The notes: generated by a model from the sequence alone, not told the origin. A DNA stretch of 12,638 nt from Clostridia bacterium (GCA_026000945.1 BNZI01000021.1:1-12638); one strand, 5' to 3'; positions 1 to 7,896 are shown, numbered from the stretch's first letter. Numbers and translations are program-made.

Positions 1-1
1 T

Positions 2-49
2 TATGTAACAGGAAAAGCAATTGTCGTAGATGGTGGAATGACACATTAA
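2..49 (+). CDS. 3-oxoacyl-ACP reductase (FabG-like SDR), C-terminal end only
   Basis: The window opens inside a gene; only the last 15 codons and a TAA stop are present. They read YVTGKAIVVDGGMTH, the usual C-terminal signature of classical short-chain dehydrogenases of the FabG type (pattern YVTGQ-x-hxVDGGM). The nucleotide-binding and catalytic residues lie upstream of the window and cannot be checked. The next gene is an acyl carrier protein 39 bases downstream, followed by a dehydratase and a ketosynthase, so an NADPH-dependent beta-ketoacyl-ACP ketoreductase is the natural reading. Another SDR sub-activity cannot be excluded from 15 residues. Confidence 0.75.
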   Translation, partial: YVTGKAIVVDGGMTH

Positions 50-88
50 TTTATTTACTTATTCGGGTATTTATAGGAGGAAAGAAAA

Positions 89-388
89 ATGACCCTGTCA
101 AAGGATGAAATCAAGAAAAAAGCGGAAGAAAGAGAAGACTTGTGTAAACAATTAAAAACAATGATTGTAGAACAGTTGGACTTGGATATTGAAGCAGAAT
201 TTATTGCTCATAATCAACCTATTTTTTTACGCGGCTTAGAATTAGATTCCATAGATTCTTTGGAACTGGCAGTAGGCTTTTTTGAACGTTTTGGAGTTTC
301 TGTTTCAGATGATAATAATACTGTATTTAGTTCCATTAATTCTATGGCAGATTTTATTGAAGATCAAAGAGCGGAGTCAGGAGAATAA
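89..388 (+). CDS. Acyl carrier protein of the cluster
   Basis: A 99-residue acyl carrier protein that would carry the growing acyl chain on a phosphopantetheine arm. The motif LELDSIDSLEL at residues 50-60 matches the ACP modification site, with Ser54 as the expected attachment residue. It is followed by the helix-II-like stretch AVGFFERFGV, and the C-terminal SINSMADFIED fits ACP helix IV. It is longer than housekeeping AcpP (about 77 residues) because of a charged N-terminal extension of roughly 20 residues (KDEIKKKAEEREDL). The start has a clear AGGAGG site (bases 76-81) 7 bases upstream. It lies between a FabG-like gene and a FabZ-like gene, so it is probably dedicated to this pathway. 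No phosphopantetheinyl transferase is in the window. Confidence 0.9.
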   Translation: MTLSKDEIKKKAEEREDLCKQLKTMIVEQLDLDIEAEFIAHNQPIFLRGLELDSIDSLELAVGFFERFGVSVSDDNNTVFSSINSMADFIEDQRAESGE

Positions 389-390
389 TT

Positions 391-921
391 ATGCAATTTG
401 GACCAAAAGAAGTGTTGGCAATGTTGCCACATAAACCACCTTTTGTGTTATTAGATAAAGTAATTGAATGTGATCCGGGAAAAAGAGCGGTAGGAATTAA
501 GAATGTTACGATTGATCAGCCTTTTTTCGCCGGACATTTTGAAAATGAGCCGATTATGCCAGGTGTAATGATTGTGGAATCGGCAGCGCAATGTGCGGTA
601 GTACTGTATGCTACAGGAGCTTGGGCGGCTTATAACGCGGAGCATGGTATTGAATATACGGAAGATATGGCTGACCATATTTATGAAGAAATTTTAAGAT
701 ATTCCCGAGAAAATAAGCAAATCGGTTATTTAGCTGAAATTAAAGCCTTTAAGTTTTTACAAGTTGTTCGGCCGGGGGATACGATGAGAATTGAAGTATT
801 TCGTAAAGGTACCTTTGGTCTATTATCTTTAATTGAAGTAAAGATCTTTGTAGAAGGCAAATTAGCAGCGGAAGGAAAGATTACTTTAGCAGAAAGACAA
901 ATTTCTTTAGCTGAACGATAG
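391..921 (+). CDS. FabZ-like 3-hydroxyacyl-ACP dehydratase with an insertion
   Basis: A 176-residue hotdog-fold dehydratase, expected to remove water from 3-hydroxyacyl-ACP to give a trans-2-enoyl-ACP. Family landmarks are MLPHKPPFVLLDKV (residues 11-24), FFAGHFENEPIMPGV (45-59) and ESAAQ (63-67). They give the expected catalytic pair His49 and Glu63. The late motif FLQVVRPGD matches the usual KFRRPVVPGD region. It is about 25 residues longer than FabZ of E. coli (151). The excess lies between the central helix and the following strand, about residues 74-108 (AAYNAEHGIEYTEDMADHIYEEI and onward). The start is 2 bases after the ACP stop and its ribosome binding site (AGGAG) lies inside the ACP gene, so the two are translationally linked. 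FabA-type isomerase activity cannot be told from sequence alone. Confidence 0.88.
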   Translation: MQFGPKEVLAMLPHKPPFVLLDKVIECDPGKRAVGIKNVTIDQPFFAGHFENEPIMPGVMIVESAAQCAVVLYATGAWAAYNAEHGIEYTEDMADHIYEEILRYSRENKQIGYLAEIKAFKFLQVVRPGDTMRIEVFRKGTFGLLSLIEVKIFVEGKLAAEGKITLAERQISLAER

Positions 922-988
922 TCTAGCGTCATAGCGTCAGATAAGCAAAAGATGATAGGACGAAAGAAAGAACTAATGGGGAAAGGAT

Positions 989-1909
989 ATGAAAAACATC
1001 ATTGAAGTTTTGCATTTATCAAAAAGGTATGGTGAAATTCAGGCAGTCAAAAACATTTCTTTTTCTGTCAAAAAAGGAAGTTTGTTCGCTTTTCTAGGGA
1101 CAAATGGCGCCGGAAAATCTACTACTATTGATATTTTGTCAACTTTAGTTCAAAAAGACGAAGGAAAGGTTGCTATCCACGGTTATCTTTTAGGCAAGGA
1201 CGACCAGCAAATCCGCCAATATATCGGGGTAGTTTTCCAAAATGGTGTTTTGGATGATCTATTAACGATTGAAGAAAATTTAAAAATTCGTGGAAGTTTT
1301 TATGGTATGGAAACGGAGCAACTGAATCAAAGGATAAAGGAAGTGGCAAAATTAACAGGCTGTTTGGAATTTTTAAAACGTCCGTATAGTAAATTGTCCG
1401 GAGGGCAAAAAAGACGAGCAGATATTGCTAGAGCTTTACTTCACCGTCCCAAATTGCTATTTTTAGATGAACCTACTACGGGTCTAGATCCTAAGACAAG
1501 GATAGAAATTTGGAATACCATTCACCAAATGCAGCAGCAAACAGAGATGACGGTTTTTCTCACTACACATTATATGGAAGAGGCTTCAGATGCAGATAAA
1601 ATTGTGATTCTTCATAGAGGATCTGTAATTGCACAAGGCACACCGAGCGGTTTGAAGAATAAATATACTAGGGATATGTTAAAAATCTATGAGCCTAGTC
1701 CAAGATTGGTAAAATATTTACAATATTATCATATTCCTTGTCGTCTACAGCAATCTGCTTTGCTTATCCCGATTAAATCACCAAGTAGTACAATTGAATT
1801 ATTGACAAAAATTAGAGGAGAAATCAAAGCTTTTGAAGTCATTCATGGGACTTTGGACGATGTATTTTTACAGCTGACAGAAAAAAATGGAGAGAGGGGA
1901 AGTCCATGA
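989..1909 (+). CDS. ABC-2 exporter ATP-binding protein (DrrA/CcmA type)
   Basis: A 306-residue nucleotide-binding subunit expected to sit on the cytoplasmic face of the membrane and power export with the permease that follows. Walker A is GTNGAGKST (37-45), the Q-loop is Gln84 in VVFQNGVLDD, the signature is LSGGQ (136-140), Walker B is LLFLDEPTTGLD (156-167) and the H-loop is His194 in LTTHYMEEA. The LTTHYMEEA and TTGLDPKTR motifs are typical of the drug and antibiotic exporter (DrrA-like) branch. A C-terminal domain of about 85 residues follows, ending in FEVIHGTLDDVFLQLTEK, also typical of that branch. GGGGAAAGG precedes the ATG. Its stop overlaps the permease start by 4 bases (ATGA). It lies inside the acyl biosynthesis operon, so it probably exports that product. 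Confidence 0.92.
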   Translation: MKNIIEVLHLSKRYGEIQAVKNISFSVKKGSLFAFLGTNGAGKSTTIDILSTLVQKDEGKVAIHGYLLGKDDQQIRQYIGVVFQNGVLDDLLTIEENLKIRGSFYGMETEQLNQRIKEVAKLTGCLEFLKRPYSKLSGGQKRRADIARALLHRPKLLFLDEPTTGLDPKTRIEIWNTIHQMQQQTEMTVFLTTHYMEEASDADKIVILHRGSVIAQGTPSGLKNKYTRDMLKIYEPSPRLVKYLQYYHIPCRLQQSALLIPIKSPSSTIELLTKIRGEIKAFEVIHGTLDDVFLQLTEKNGERGSP

Positions 1910-2787
1910 GAATACTCATTAATCGAAATTTAAAGCTTTATTTTCGGGATAGGACATCCGTAATCTTTTCTATGTCAGCCGTACTTATTATATTGGTTTG
2001 TTATATTTTATTTTTAGGGAAGATGCAAGTAGATGCTGTGGCGGAACGTACAAATGGTCTGATCAAGACAAGAGATATTGAATATTTAGTAAATACTTGG
2101 ATTTTAGCAGGAGTCTTGTCCGTTACGACGGTTACGAGTACGCTTGGGGCATTCGGACAAATGGTAAAAGATAGAGAAAGTCGTATTCTGATGGATTTTA
2201 AAAGTGCTCCGTTAAAGGATTATATCTATCCTCTTTCTTATATCATCTCTTCTTTTTTGGTGGGAATATTGATGAGTGGCCTAACATTCATGGGATATAG
2301 TTTTTATATTACCATTAAAACGGGCTATTTATTTTCTCTTTGGCAGACCGCTCAAGCGGCAATGATTATCATTTTATCTTGTTCATTCAGTGCAACTTTC
2401 ATGGGTTTCATCGTTTCTTTGTTGTCCACTTTTAATGCTTATAATGCAATGTCGCTTATTATCGCTTCCATTATTGGTTTTCTGAATGGCTTATATTCTC
2501 CGATGGGAATGATGCCGAAAATTATTCAAAAAATAGTAGTTATTTTGCCTTTTATGCACATTGCTTCTATTTTGCGTAAAATTTTAATGGTGGATGCTTT
2601 AGAAATTTGTTTTGGGGAGTTTCCCGAAGAAGTGTTGCAAACTTATGTAAAGAATTATGGTATTCGTATTTTTTGGAATGATATAGATATTCGTGCTCGT
2701 ATATCTATTATCTTTATTGTTGTTTTGACTTTACAAGCCATAGCATGTCTTGTAGAATCCTATCGACATAAAAAGAAATCAGTGTGA
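1906..2787 (+). CDS. ABC-2 type exporter permease
   Basis: A 293-residue integral membrane protein with about six predicted membrane segments: roughly residues 19-38, 64-88, 110-134, 148-176, 181-203 and 264-284. This is the layout of ABC-2 permeases paired with DrrA-like ATPases. The segment with LSTFNAYNAMSLIIASIIGF, followed by YSPMGMMPKIIQKI and a pre-helix LPFMHIASILRKI, matches the conserved C-terminal half of the family (PlNamslplifLsgaffP type pattern). An extracytoplasmic loop of about 50 residues lies near 215-262. It overlaps the ATPase gene by 4 bases, so the two are almost certainly co-translated as one exporter. The substrate is inferred only from the neighbouring fatty-acid-like genes. 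Confidence 0.88.
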   Translation: MRILINRNLKLYFRDRTSVIFSMSAVLIILVCYILFLGKMQVDAVAERTNGLIKTRDIEYLVNTWILAGVLSVTTVTSTLGAFGQMVKDRESRILMDFKSAPLKDYIYPLSYIISSFLVGILMSGLTFMGYSFYITIKTGYLFSLWQTAQAAMIIILSCSFSATFMGFIVSLLSTFNAYNAMSLIIASIIGFLNGLYSPMGMMPKIIQKIVVILPFMHIASILRKILMVDALEICFGEFPEEVLQTYVKNYGIRIFWNDIDIRARISIIFIVVLTLQAIACLVESYRHKKKSV

Positions 2788-2803
2788 AAGGATAAAAATA
2801 AAA

Positions 2804-3901
2804 ATGAAAAGTATATGGGAAGATGCTTATGTGGGAAAAGCAAATAAAGAAATGTTGGCAGGGCGTGAAATTGTCAAAAATTTTGGAAATTTAGAGCAAG
2901 AATATCAAGCAATCCGTGAGGGTGCAATGTTGTATGATGCAAGTACTTATGGTATTTTTTCCGTTTTAGGGCAGGCAGTAGATGAATTTTTAGAGAGATT
3001 AGCAACAAAGGATATTCAATATCTCAATGTAGGAAATGCAAGTGAATGTTTATTTTTGACCGAAGAAGCTGAGGTGGTTGGCAGCGTGATTATCATTAAG
3101 AGAGAAAGAGACTATTGTCTTTTGGTTCCTTGGGAACATGCACAAGCAATCAAAGATTGGCTAATTAAGCAAGCTCAAGATGAAGAAGAGGTAAAAATTG
3201 AAGATCTTTCTGGTCAAAAAGGAATACTAGCTTTAGAAGGACCACAAACATGGAAAATTGTTCAGCAAATGTTACCACAAGTGAATGTGGAATCTTTGGC
3301 TTTGCGTATGGCTGTGGAAGTGACGGATGAAAGTGGTGAGATCACTTTGATGCGCTTTGGACGATCTAGTGAATATGGATACATGATCATTTCCGATGCA
3401 GACGGTATCAAAAAATATTATCAAAAGGCTTTTGAAATTGGTAAAAAAGAGAGTATTTTGGTAGCGGATGGCGGCGTAGATGTCTTGGAATTGGCGATGC
3501 TAGAAATTCATCAGCCGAATTTTATCCGTGAAACAGCTGAATTTGGAAATGTTTTAGAACTGGATCAGCAATGGTTTATTCAGTTTGATAAAGAGGATTA
3601 TTTAGGACAGGAAAAATTAAAAGAACTTTTTGAGGAAGGCGTCTCTAAGCATTCAGTGGGTTTTGTTTGTGAAAAAGAAGTTGAGCCGAAAACGGCGGTA
3701 TTTTGTGAGGGTGAACAAATAGGTGAAGTGATTTATACACGCTATTCCTTTGCTTTAAAAAAAGCAGTAGGTATAGCTTTATTGGAGAATCCTTACGCGC
3801 AATCCAGAATGACATATGGCATCGGAGAAGAAAAAATGCCGATGGAAACACTTTCCGCTCCCTATGTTCGTCCATTGAGCTGGGATTTGGCAATGGAATA
3901 A
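2804..3901 (+). CDS. GcvT-fold (aminomethyltransferase-like) protein, probably not a true T-protein
   Basis: A 365-residue protein with the overall plan of the glycine cleavage T-protein family, which binds tetrahydrofolate. Matches include LYDASTYGIFSVLGQAVDEFLERLATKDI (43-71) against the family's DLSHMGxxxVxGxDAxxFL segment, EDLSGQKGILALEGPQ (133-148), the glycine-rich YGYMI (191-195), and the C-terminal barrel segment VGIALLENPYA (322-332). In place of the conserved GG(V/I)xDD segment that holds the catalytic Asp of GcvT it reads AEVVGSVII (89-97), so the aspartates are missing. The usual R-L-E-A-G segment reads LELAMLEIH. No other glycine cleavage gene is nearby. A folate-binding or one-carbon role in the acyl pathway, or a non-catalytic scaffold, is inference. 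It starts 16 bases after the permease, with a weak GAAAGG site. Confidence 0.75.
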   Translation: MKSIWEDAYVGKANKEMLAGREIVKNFGNLEQEYQAIREGAMLYDASTYGIFSVLGQAVDEFLERLATKDIQYLNVGNASECLFLTEEAEVVGSVIIIKRERDYCLLVPWEHAQAIKDWLIKQAQDEEEVKIEDLSGQKGILALEGPQTWKIVQQMLPQVNVESLALRMAVEVTDESGEITLMRFGRSSEYGYMIISDADGIKKYYQKAFEIGKKESILVADGGVDVLELAMLEIHQPNFIRETAEFGNVLELDQQWFIQFDKEDYLGQEKLKELFEEGVSKHSVGFVCEKEVEPKTAVFCEGEQIGEVIYTRYSFALKKAVGIALLENPYAQSRMTYGIGEEKMPMETLSAPYVRPLSWDLAME

Positions 3902-3949
3902 GATCAAAGGGGTTTATATCAGCCGAATAGGTGAAAGGAATAAAATACA

Positions 3950-6394
3950 ATGGAAATTGTGATTACAGGTTATGGAATGCTTTCCGCCTTAGGTCTAAAT
4001 AAAGAAGAAAATGCAAAAAAACTTTTTGCAGGTATATCTGGTATAGATGAATATGAGTTTCGCTACAAGGATACTAGCATATTTTCACAAGTGGGAGTAT
4101 GGAGGGGAGAATTGCCTTATCATCCGCATTTTGACAAATATAAAGTACCCTACGACAGAGCCTTACATACGGCTTTGATTTCAGCGGATGAGGCGATGAA
4201 ACAAGCAGGTTTTTCCATGTCAAATGCAGATCCTTTGCGAGTGGGTAGTATCATCGGGACTTCTTTAGGAGGTATGCGTATTGGTGATGTTGCTCATGAA
4301 ACATGGATTGGAGAAGAAAGGGAATTTACCAGAGAGCAGGAACTTAGTGAATACCCTATGCATACGGTAGTCAATATTGTTTCTACAGAATTTGGATTTA
4401 AAGGAACTAGAGTGGTGATTTCTACAGCCTGTTCTTCTGGAGCGAATGCCATGGTTATGGCGGCTGATTTACTAAAAGCAGGCAGCCATGACATGATTTT
4501 GGTAGGGGCGATTGATCCAGTTTCTCGATATTCTTATGCAGGATTTGCTTCATTAAAAGCGATAGAAAAAGGAATTTGTCAACCCTATAGCGCAAGTACA
4601 GGAATTAATTTAGGGGAAGCAGCGGCATTTTTTGTATTGGAAAGGAAAGATGCTGCACAAAAAAGAGGAGCAAAAATCATTGCCACAGTAAAAGGCTATG
4701 CTTTATCTGCTGATGCTTATCATGCTACTTCTCCGGATGTTTCAGGAAACGGTGCTTATCGTTCGATGACACAGGCATTGAAAAATTCTGGTTTGGATGT
4801 GAAAGATTTAACTTACATTAACGGACACGGTACGGGAACACCTGCAAATGATCATGCTGAAGTCAAAGCATGGAAGGCTTTTGTAGGTGAACATACAGAA
4901 ATTCCATTGATTACAAATAAAGCAACCTTTGGACATTGTATGGCAACAGCGGGAGCGATAGAATTAGCGGCAACTCTTCTTTCCATGGAAGAAGGAAAAA
5001 TTCCTCCCACCATGCATTTTGATGAAAGTTTGACAGAAGAAAGAGGAATTGATTTTGTACCGAATACACCTAGGGAATGTGAAGTAAAACATGTATTGTC
5101 GAATTCCTTTGCTTTTGGAGGAAATAACTGTTCCGTGGTTTTATCCAAATATGAGGAAAACCAGAAAGACAGTACGCCAGAATCAAAAGAGACAGAAGAA
5201 GATGAAGTAGTGATTACGGGAATGGCTTGTAGTGGAGTCGGCGGAGCAAGTTTAGAAGAGTTTTATCAAACTTTGCAAACAGGTGAGTCTTGGATTGAAA
5301 AAATGGATGAGGCAGATTGCAAGGGTTTTACGAATCCTTATCGTGGTAAATTAGCAAACATTCCTTACAAGAAATATATTCCTTCTGGTATTTTACGTCG
5401 AGTGGATCAAGTCATTAAGTTAGCCATGAGTAGTGGAAGACAGGCTTTACTTAATAGTAAATTAAAAATCACTCCGCAAAATTGCGCTAGAATTGGTGTT
5501 ATTCATGGTACTTCTACAGGCCCTTCGGATACTTTGGCAACCTTAACGGATAAAGTGGTGCATGAAGGTATTTTAACACTAGATGCAAACCTTTTTCCTA
5601 ATGCGGTGCTGAATGCAGCTCCGGGACAATTTTCCATCGCAAACATGCTCAAGGGTCCTACTTCCACAGTAACGACAGCAAATCTTTCTGGTTTACATGC
5701 CTTTATTTATGCAGTAGAATTATTGAAAACCAATCAGGCGGATGTAATTGTAGTTTTGGCGGCTGATGAGTGGAATGAACTTTTACAAGCACAAAACGAA
5801 TCTTTGGATATTTTAAGTGAAAATGGCGCTTTGCCTTTTGATACGGATGCAGCAGGTATGATTTTATCTCAAGGCTCTACGGCTTTTGTACTGGAAAGAA
5901 AGTCTCATGCAAAAGAGAGGGGAGCAAAGGTTTTAGCTCAAGTTTACGGATATGGTATGACTTCGGACAATTCAGGCTTGTACGGTTTAGATCCTGAGGG
6001 CGGAGAATGGATGAAAGCGGTAGAAATTGCGCAAAAACAAGCTGGAGATAGACCGATTGACTATTATGCGGCCACTTCTTATGGAATAGCTGATGCGGAT
6101 AAAAAAGAAATAGAATTAATGGAAAACGTTTTACCGGAACATGCTTTGGTGCGTTCTTTGACAAGGTTGATTGGTACGCCGTCCGGCTCGATGGGGACAT
6201 ATGGACTAATCAGCGCAGTATATGCTCTTACAGAAGATGCCGTACCAAACCAAGGGGAAGTTTCAGAGAAGCTTGATCCCAATTTTAAAAAATTGTTGGA
6301 TCGCCCTAAAAATCATAAAATTAAAACAGCGGCAGTAGGAGCTTCTTCTTTTGGGGCATCCTATGCTAGCGTAATTGTAGGCTTACCAAATTAG
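3950..6394 (+). CDS. Fused ketosynthase-chain length factor (KS-CLF) didomain protein
   Basis: An 814-residue protein with two consecutive thiolase-fold ketosynthases of the FabF/type II PKS kind. Domain 1 (about 1-400) is catalytically complete: Cys161 in STACSSGANAM, His293 in NGHGTGTPANDHAE, and Lys324 and His329 in NKATFGHCMATAGA, ending with SNSFAFGGNN. A charged linker follows (about 401-418, rich in E, K, S, D). Domain 2 (about 419-814) restarts with VVITGMACSG and aligns with domain 1, but Asn578 replaces the Cys (TTANLSGLHAF), Thr709 the first His and Thr743 the second, and it ends with GASSFGASYASVIVG. This is the alpha/beta pattern of type II PKS heterodimers joined in one chain. 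It should extend an acyl-ACP with malonyl-ACP, with the inactive half shaping chain length. It is the last gene of the operon. Bases 4965-5091 recur exactly at the end of the window. Confidence 0.93.
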   Translation: MEIVITGYGMLSALGLNKEENAKKLFAGISGIDEYEFRYKDTSIFSQVGVWRGELPYHPHFDKYKVPYDRALHTALISADEAMKQAGFSMSNADPLRVGSIIGTSLGGMRIGDVAHETWIGEEREFTREQELSEYPMHTVVNIVSTEFGFKGTRVVISTACSSGANAMVMAADLLKAGSHDMILVGAIDPVSRYSYAGFASLKAIEKGICQPYSASTGINLGEAAAFFVLERKDAAQKRGAKIIATVKGYALSADAYHATSPDVSGNGAYRSMTQALKNSGLDVKDLTYINGHGTGTPANDHAEVKAWKAFVGEHTEIPLITNKATFGHCMATAGAIELAATLLSMEEGKIPPTMHFDESLTEERGIDFVPNTPRECEVKHVLSNSFAFGGNNCSVVLSKYEENQKDSTPESKETEEDEVVITGMACSGVGGASLEEFYQTLQTGESWIEKMDEADCKGFTNPYRGKLANIPYKKYIPSGILRRVDQVIKLAMSSGRQALLNSKLKITPQNCARIGVIHGTSTGPSDTLATLTDKVVHEGILTLDANLFPNAVLNAAPGQFSIANMLKGPTSTVTTANLSGLHAFIYAVELLKTNQADVIVVLAADEWNELLQAQNESLDILSENGALPFDTDAAGMILSQGSTAFVLERKSHAKERGAKVLAQVYGYGMTSDNSGLYGLDPEGGEWMKAVEIAQKQAGDRPIDYYAATSYGIADADKKEIELMENVLPEHALVRSLTRLIGTPSGSMGTYGLISAVYALTEDAVPNQGEVSEKLDPNFKKLLDRPKNHKIKTAAVGASSFGASYASVIVGLPN
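4965..5091 (+). repeat. 127-base direct repeat, internal copy (within the KS domain)
   Basis: This stretch encodes KS domain residues around 339-380, between the second active-site His and SNSFAFGGNN. It is identical, base for base, to the last 127 bases of the window (12512-12638). It is in frame and family-typical here, so this is the authentic copy. The base before it differs from the base before the other copy (T at 4964, A at 12511), so the identity starts abruptly. Confidence 0.97.
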
Positions 6395-6426
6395 GAAAAG
6401 CTCATTTGGTAAAGCTAGTTGATAGG

Positions 6427-6470
6427 AAACAGTATGATAAGTGTTTTGATTTATCATACTGTTTGTTTTT
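6427..6470 (+). terminator. Rho-independent terminator after the KS-CLF gene
   Basis: A perfect 14-base inverted repeat, AAACAGTATGATAA (6427-6440) and TTATCATACTGTTT (6451-6464), with a 10-base loop, followed by GTTTTT. It lies 33 bases after the stop of the KS-CLF gene and marks the end of the biosynthetic operon. The stem is symmetric, but only the plus-strand side has a good T-run. Confidence 0.88.
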
Positions 6471-6886
6471 AAAAGAAGTGTACGAGTGTGCAAAGTCTCA
6501 GCTAGATGTATTGATACTACCCGAAATGTTCAGATTGTACGTAGATTTTCCGCTCCGCAAGGCTGATTTTTGCAGACGACCATGCGTATTTCAAGAAAAT
6601 TTAAGAACTTGTTTTGTATTTCTGAATGGAGAAGAATGTTGTGTATCGTTTTTCTGCTACACGAAGAGGTGATGAAGGAATACTGGAGGTATTCAAGGAA
6701 GCCAGACATCATAGGAGGAAAAATAGACTAATATTCTCCTGTAAGTAAGATACTAAACAGGTTTTAAGGAAGACTAAAGAAAATTTGATAAAATATGGAG
6801 GTAAAGTAATTGGATTAGCATGTCTTAGAGAGTCTGTATGCTGTTTTTGAAATGTCAACTTCATTAACTTTAAAGGGGGGCGAGTA
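6471..6886. other. Noncoding region upstream of the FecCD permease, possible leader
   Basis: About 415 bases with no gene I can support. The part at about 6535-6720 is more GC-rich and compositionally unlike its flanks. It contains a hairpin GAATAC-TGGAG-GTATTC (6678-6694) and a weaker one, GTGTA (6641-6645) with TACAC (6658-6662), and ends in an unattached AGGAGG-like site near 6713. I could not match it to a cobalamin riboswitch or another riboswitch consensus. The last 100 bases are AT-rich and presumably hold the permease promoter, but no convincing -35/-10 pair stands out. Immediately before the permease start is an unusual run of six G (6875-6880), which probably serves as its ribosome binding site. 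Confidence 0.5.
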
Positions 6887-7861
6887 ATGATCAGGAAAAA
6901 ACCCTATATTGTCTTTATGATTTCTTGTTTTTTTCTTCTATTCTTGGTGATACTTTCTTTAGGGACAGGTAGATATTCTCTTTCCTTAAAACAAATCTTT
7001 TTTTTCTCCTCTTTAGATGAAACAGCAAAGACTGTACTATTTCATATTCGTCTGCCTCGTATTTTGGCAACTGTGCTTTGTGGTGCAGGTTTAGCCCTTT
7101 CAGGAGTCATTTTTCAAGCATTATTTTCCAATCCTTTGGCAACAGGAGATACGCTAGGTGTAGCAACAGGAGCATCTTTTGGCGCAGTATTAGCCATTTT
7201 TTTTGGTCTTTCTTTATTTTGGATTCAACTTTTTTCGCTAGGTTTTGGTATTTTGGCACTTTTGGCGGTAGCGGTACTCAGTAGGAATAATGAGAGTGAC
7301 ACATTGCTGATGATGATTTTTTCAGGTATGGTAGTGAGTGCTTTTTTTTCAGCACTGGTATCGCTCATGAAATATGTGGCAGATCCGCAAAATGTTTTAC
7401 CAGCCATTACATTTTGGTTGTTGGGTAGCTTATCCGGAATTCAGATGAGAGAAGTTTTTTTGACTTTGCCGTTTTTTTTATCCTCTTTTCTTATTCTTTT
7501 TGTTTTACGCTGGCGCTTAAATGTCTTAGTGCTTCAAGATGAAGAAGCAAAATCTTTAGGAAGTCCGATTGTTGTTTTACGGGTAATTTTTTTGCTTTGT
7601 GCTTCTATGTTAGTAGGGGCTACGGTTTCCTTATGTGGTTTGATTGGTTGGGTTGGTTTGCTTGTACCCCATGCTTTGCGTAAACAGTTTGGAGCAGATC
7701 ATAGGCATCTTGTACCCCTTTCTATGAGCTTTGGAGCAATTTTTTTACTGCTCACAGATACTTTGGCAAGAAGTCTTTTGCCGTCGGAAGTACCGATTTC
7801 TATTTTAACTGCTTTGATTGGGGCACCTTTGTTTTTTTACCTAGTGAGAAAAAATTTATAG
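6887..7861 (+). CDS. FecCD-family iron-chelate/corrinoid ABC transporter permease
   Basis: A 324-residue, very hydrophobic protein of the FecCD/BtuC permease family, which imports iron-siderophore, heme or cobalamin across the cytoplasmic membrane. Family signatures are clear: RLPRILATVLCGAGLALSGVIFQALFSNPLATGDTLGVATGASFGA (about 54-100), the conserved GLIGWVGLLVPHALRKQFG (about 245-263), and the C-terminal TDTLARSLLPSEVPISILTALIGAPLFFYLVR. Length is normal for the family (320-350) and about eight to ten membrane helices are expected. It starts at ATG after an AAAGGGGGG site. A partner ATPase is encoded at 10934-11743, separated by accessory DNA. The usual substrate-binding lipoprotein gene is not in the window. 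The substrate cannot be told from the permease alone. Confidence 0.93.
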   Translation: MIRKKPYIVFMISCFFLLFLVILSLGTGRYSLSLKQIFFFSSLDETAKTVLFHIRLPRILATVLCGAGLALSGVIFQALFSNPLATGDTLGVATGASFGAVLAIFFGLSLFWIQLFSLGFGILALLAVAVLSRNNESDTLLMMIFSGMVVSAFFSALVSLMKYVADPQNVLPAITFWLLGSLSGIQMREVFLTLPFFLSSFLILFVLRWRLNVLVLQDEEAKSLGSPIVVLRVIFLLCASMLVGATVSLCGLIGWVGLLVPHALRKQFGADHRHLVPLSMSFGAIFLLLTDTLARSLLPSEVPISILTALIGAPLFFYLVRKNL

Positions 7862-7896
7862 TTCAAGATAAGTTTATGCTGTGATCAATGATAAGT

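Noticed and set aside
4852..5148. 98-codon minus-strand frame within the ketosynthase gene
   Set aside because: It is the antisense shadow of conserved KS codons; its only link to another frame is through the 127-base repeat.
6406..6672. 88-codon plus-strand frame with a TTG start
   Set aside because: It reads through the perfect terminator hairpin, has no ribosome binding site and gives a Cys-rich sequence unlike any family I know.
6535..6886. Cobalamin or other riboswitch before the FecCD permease
   Set aside because: The location invites it, but I find no B12-box-like core (GCCACTG) or other known consensus; only short hairpins are present.
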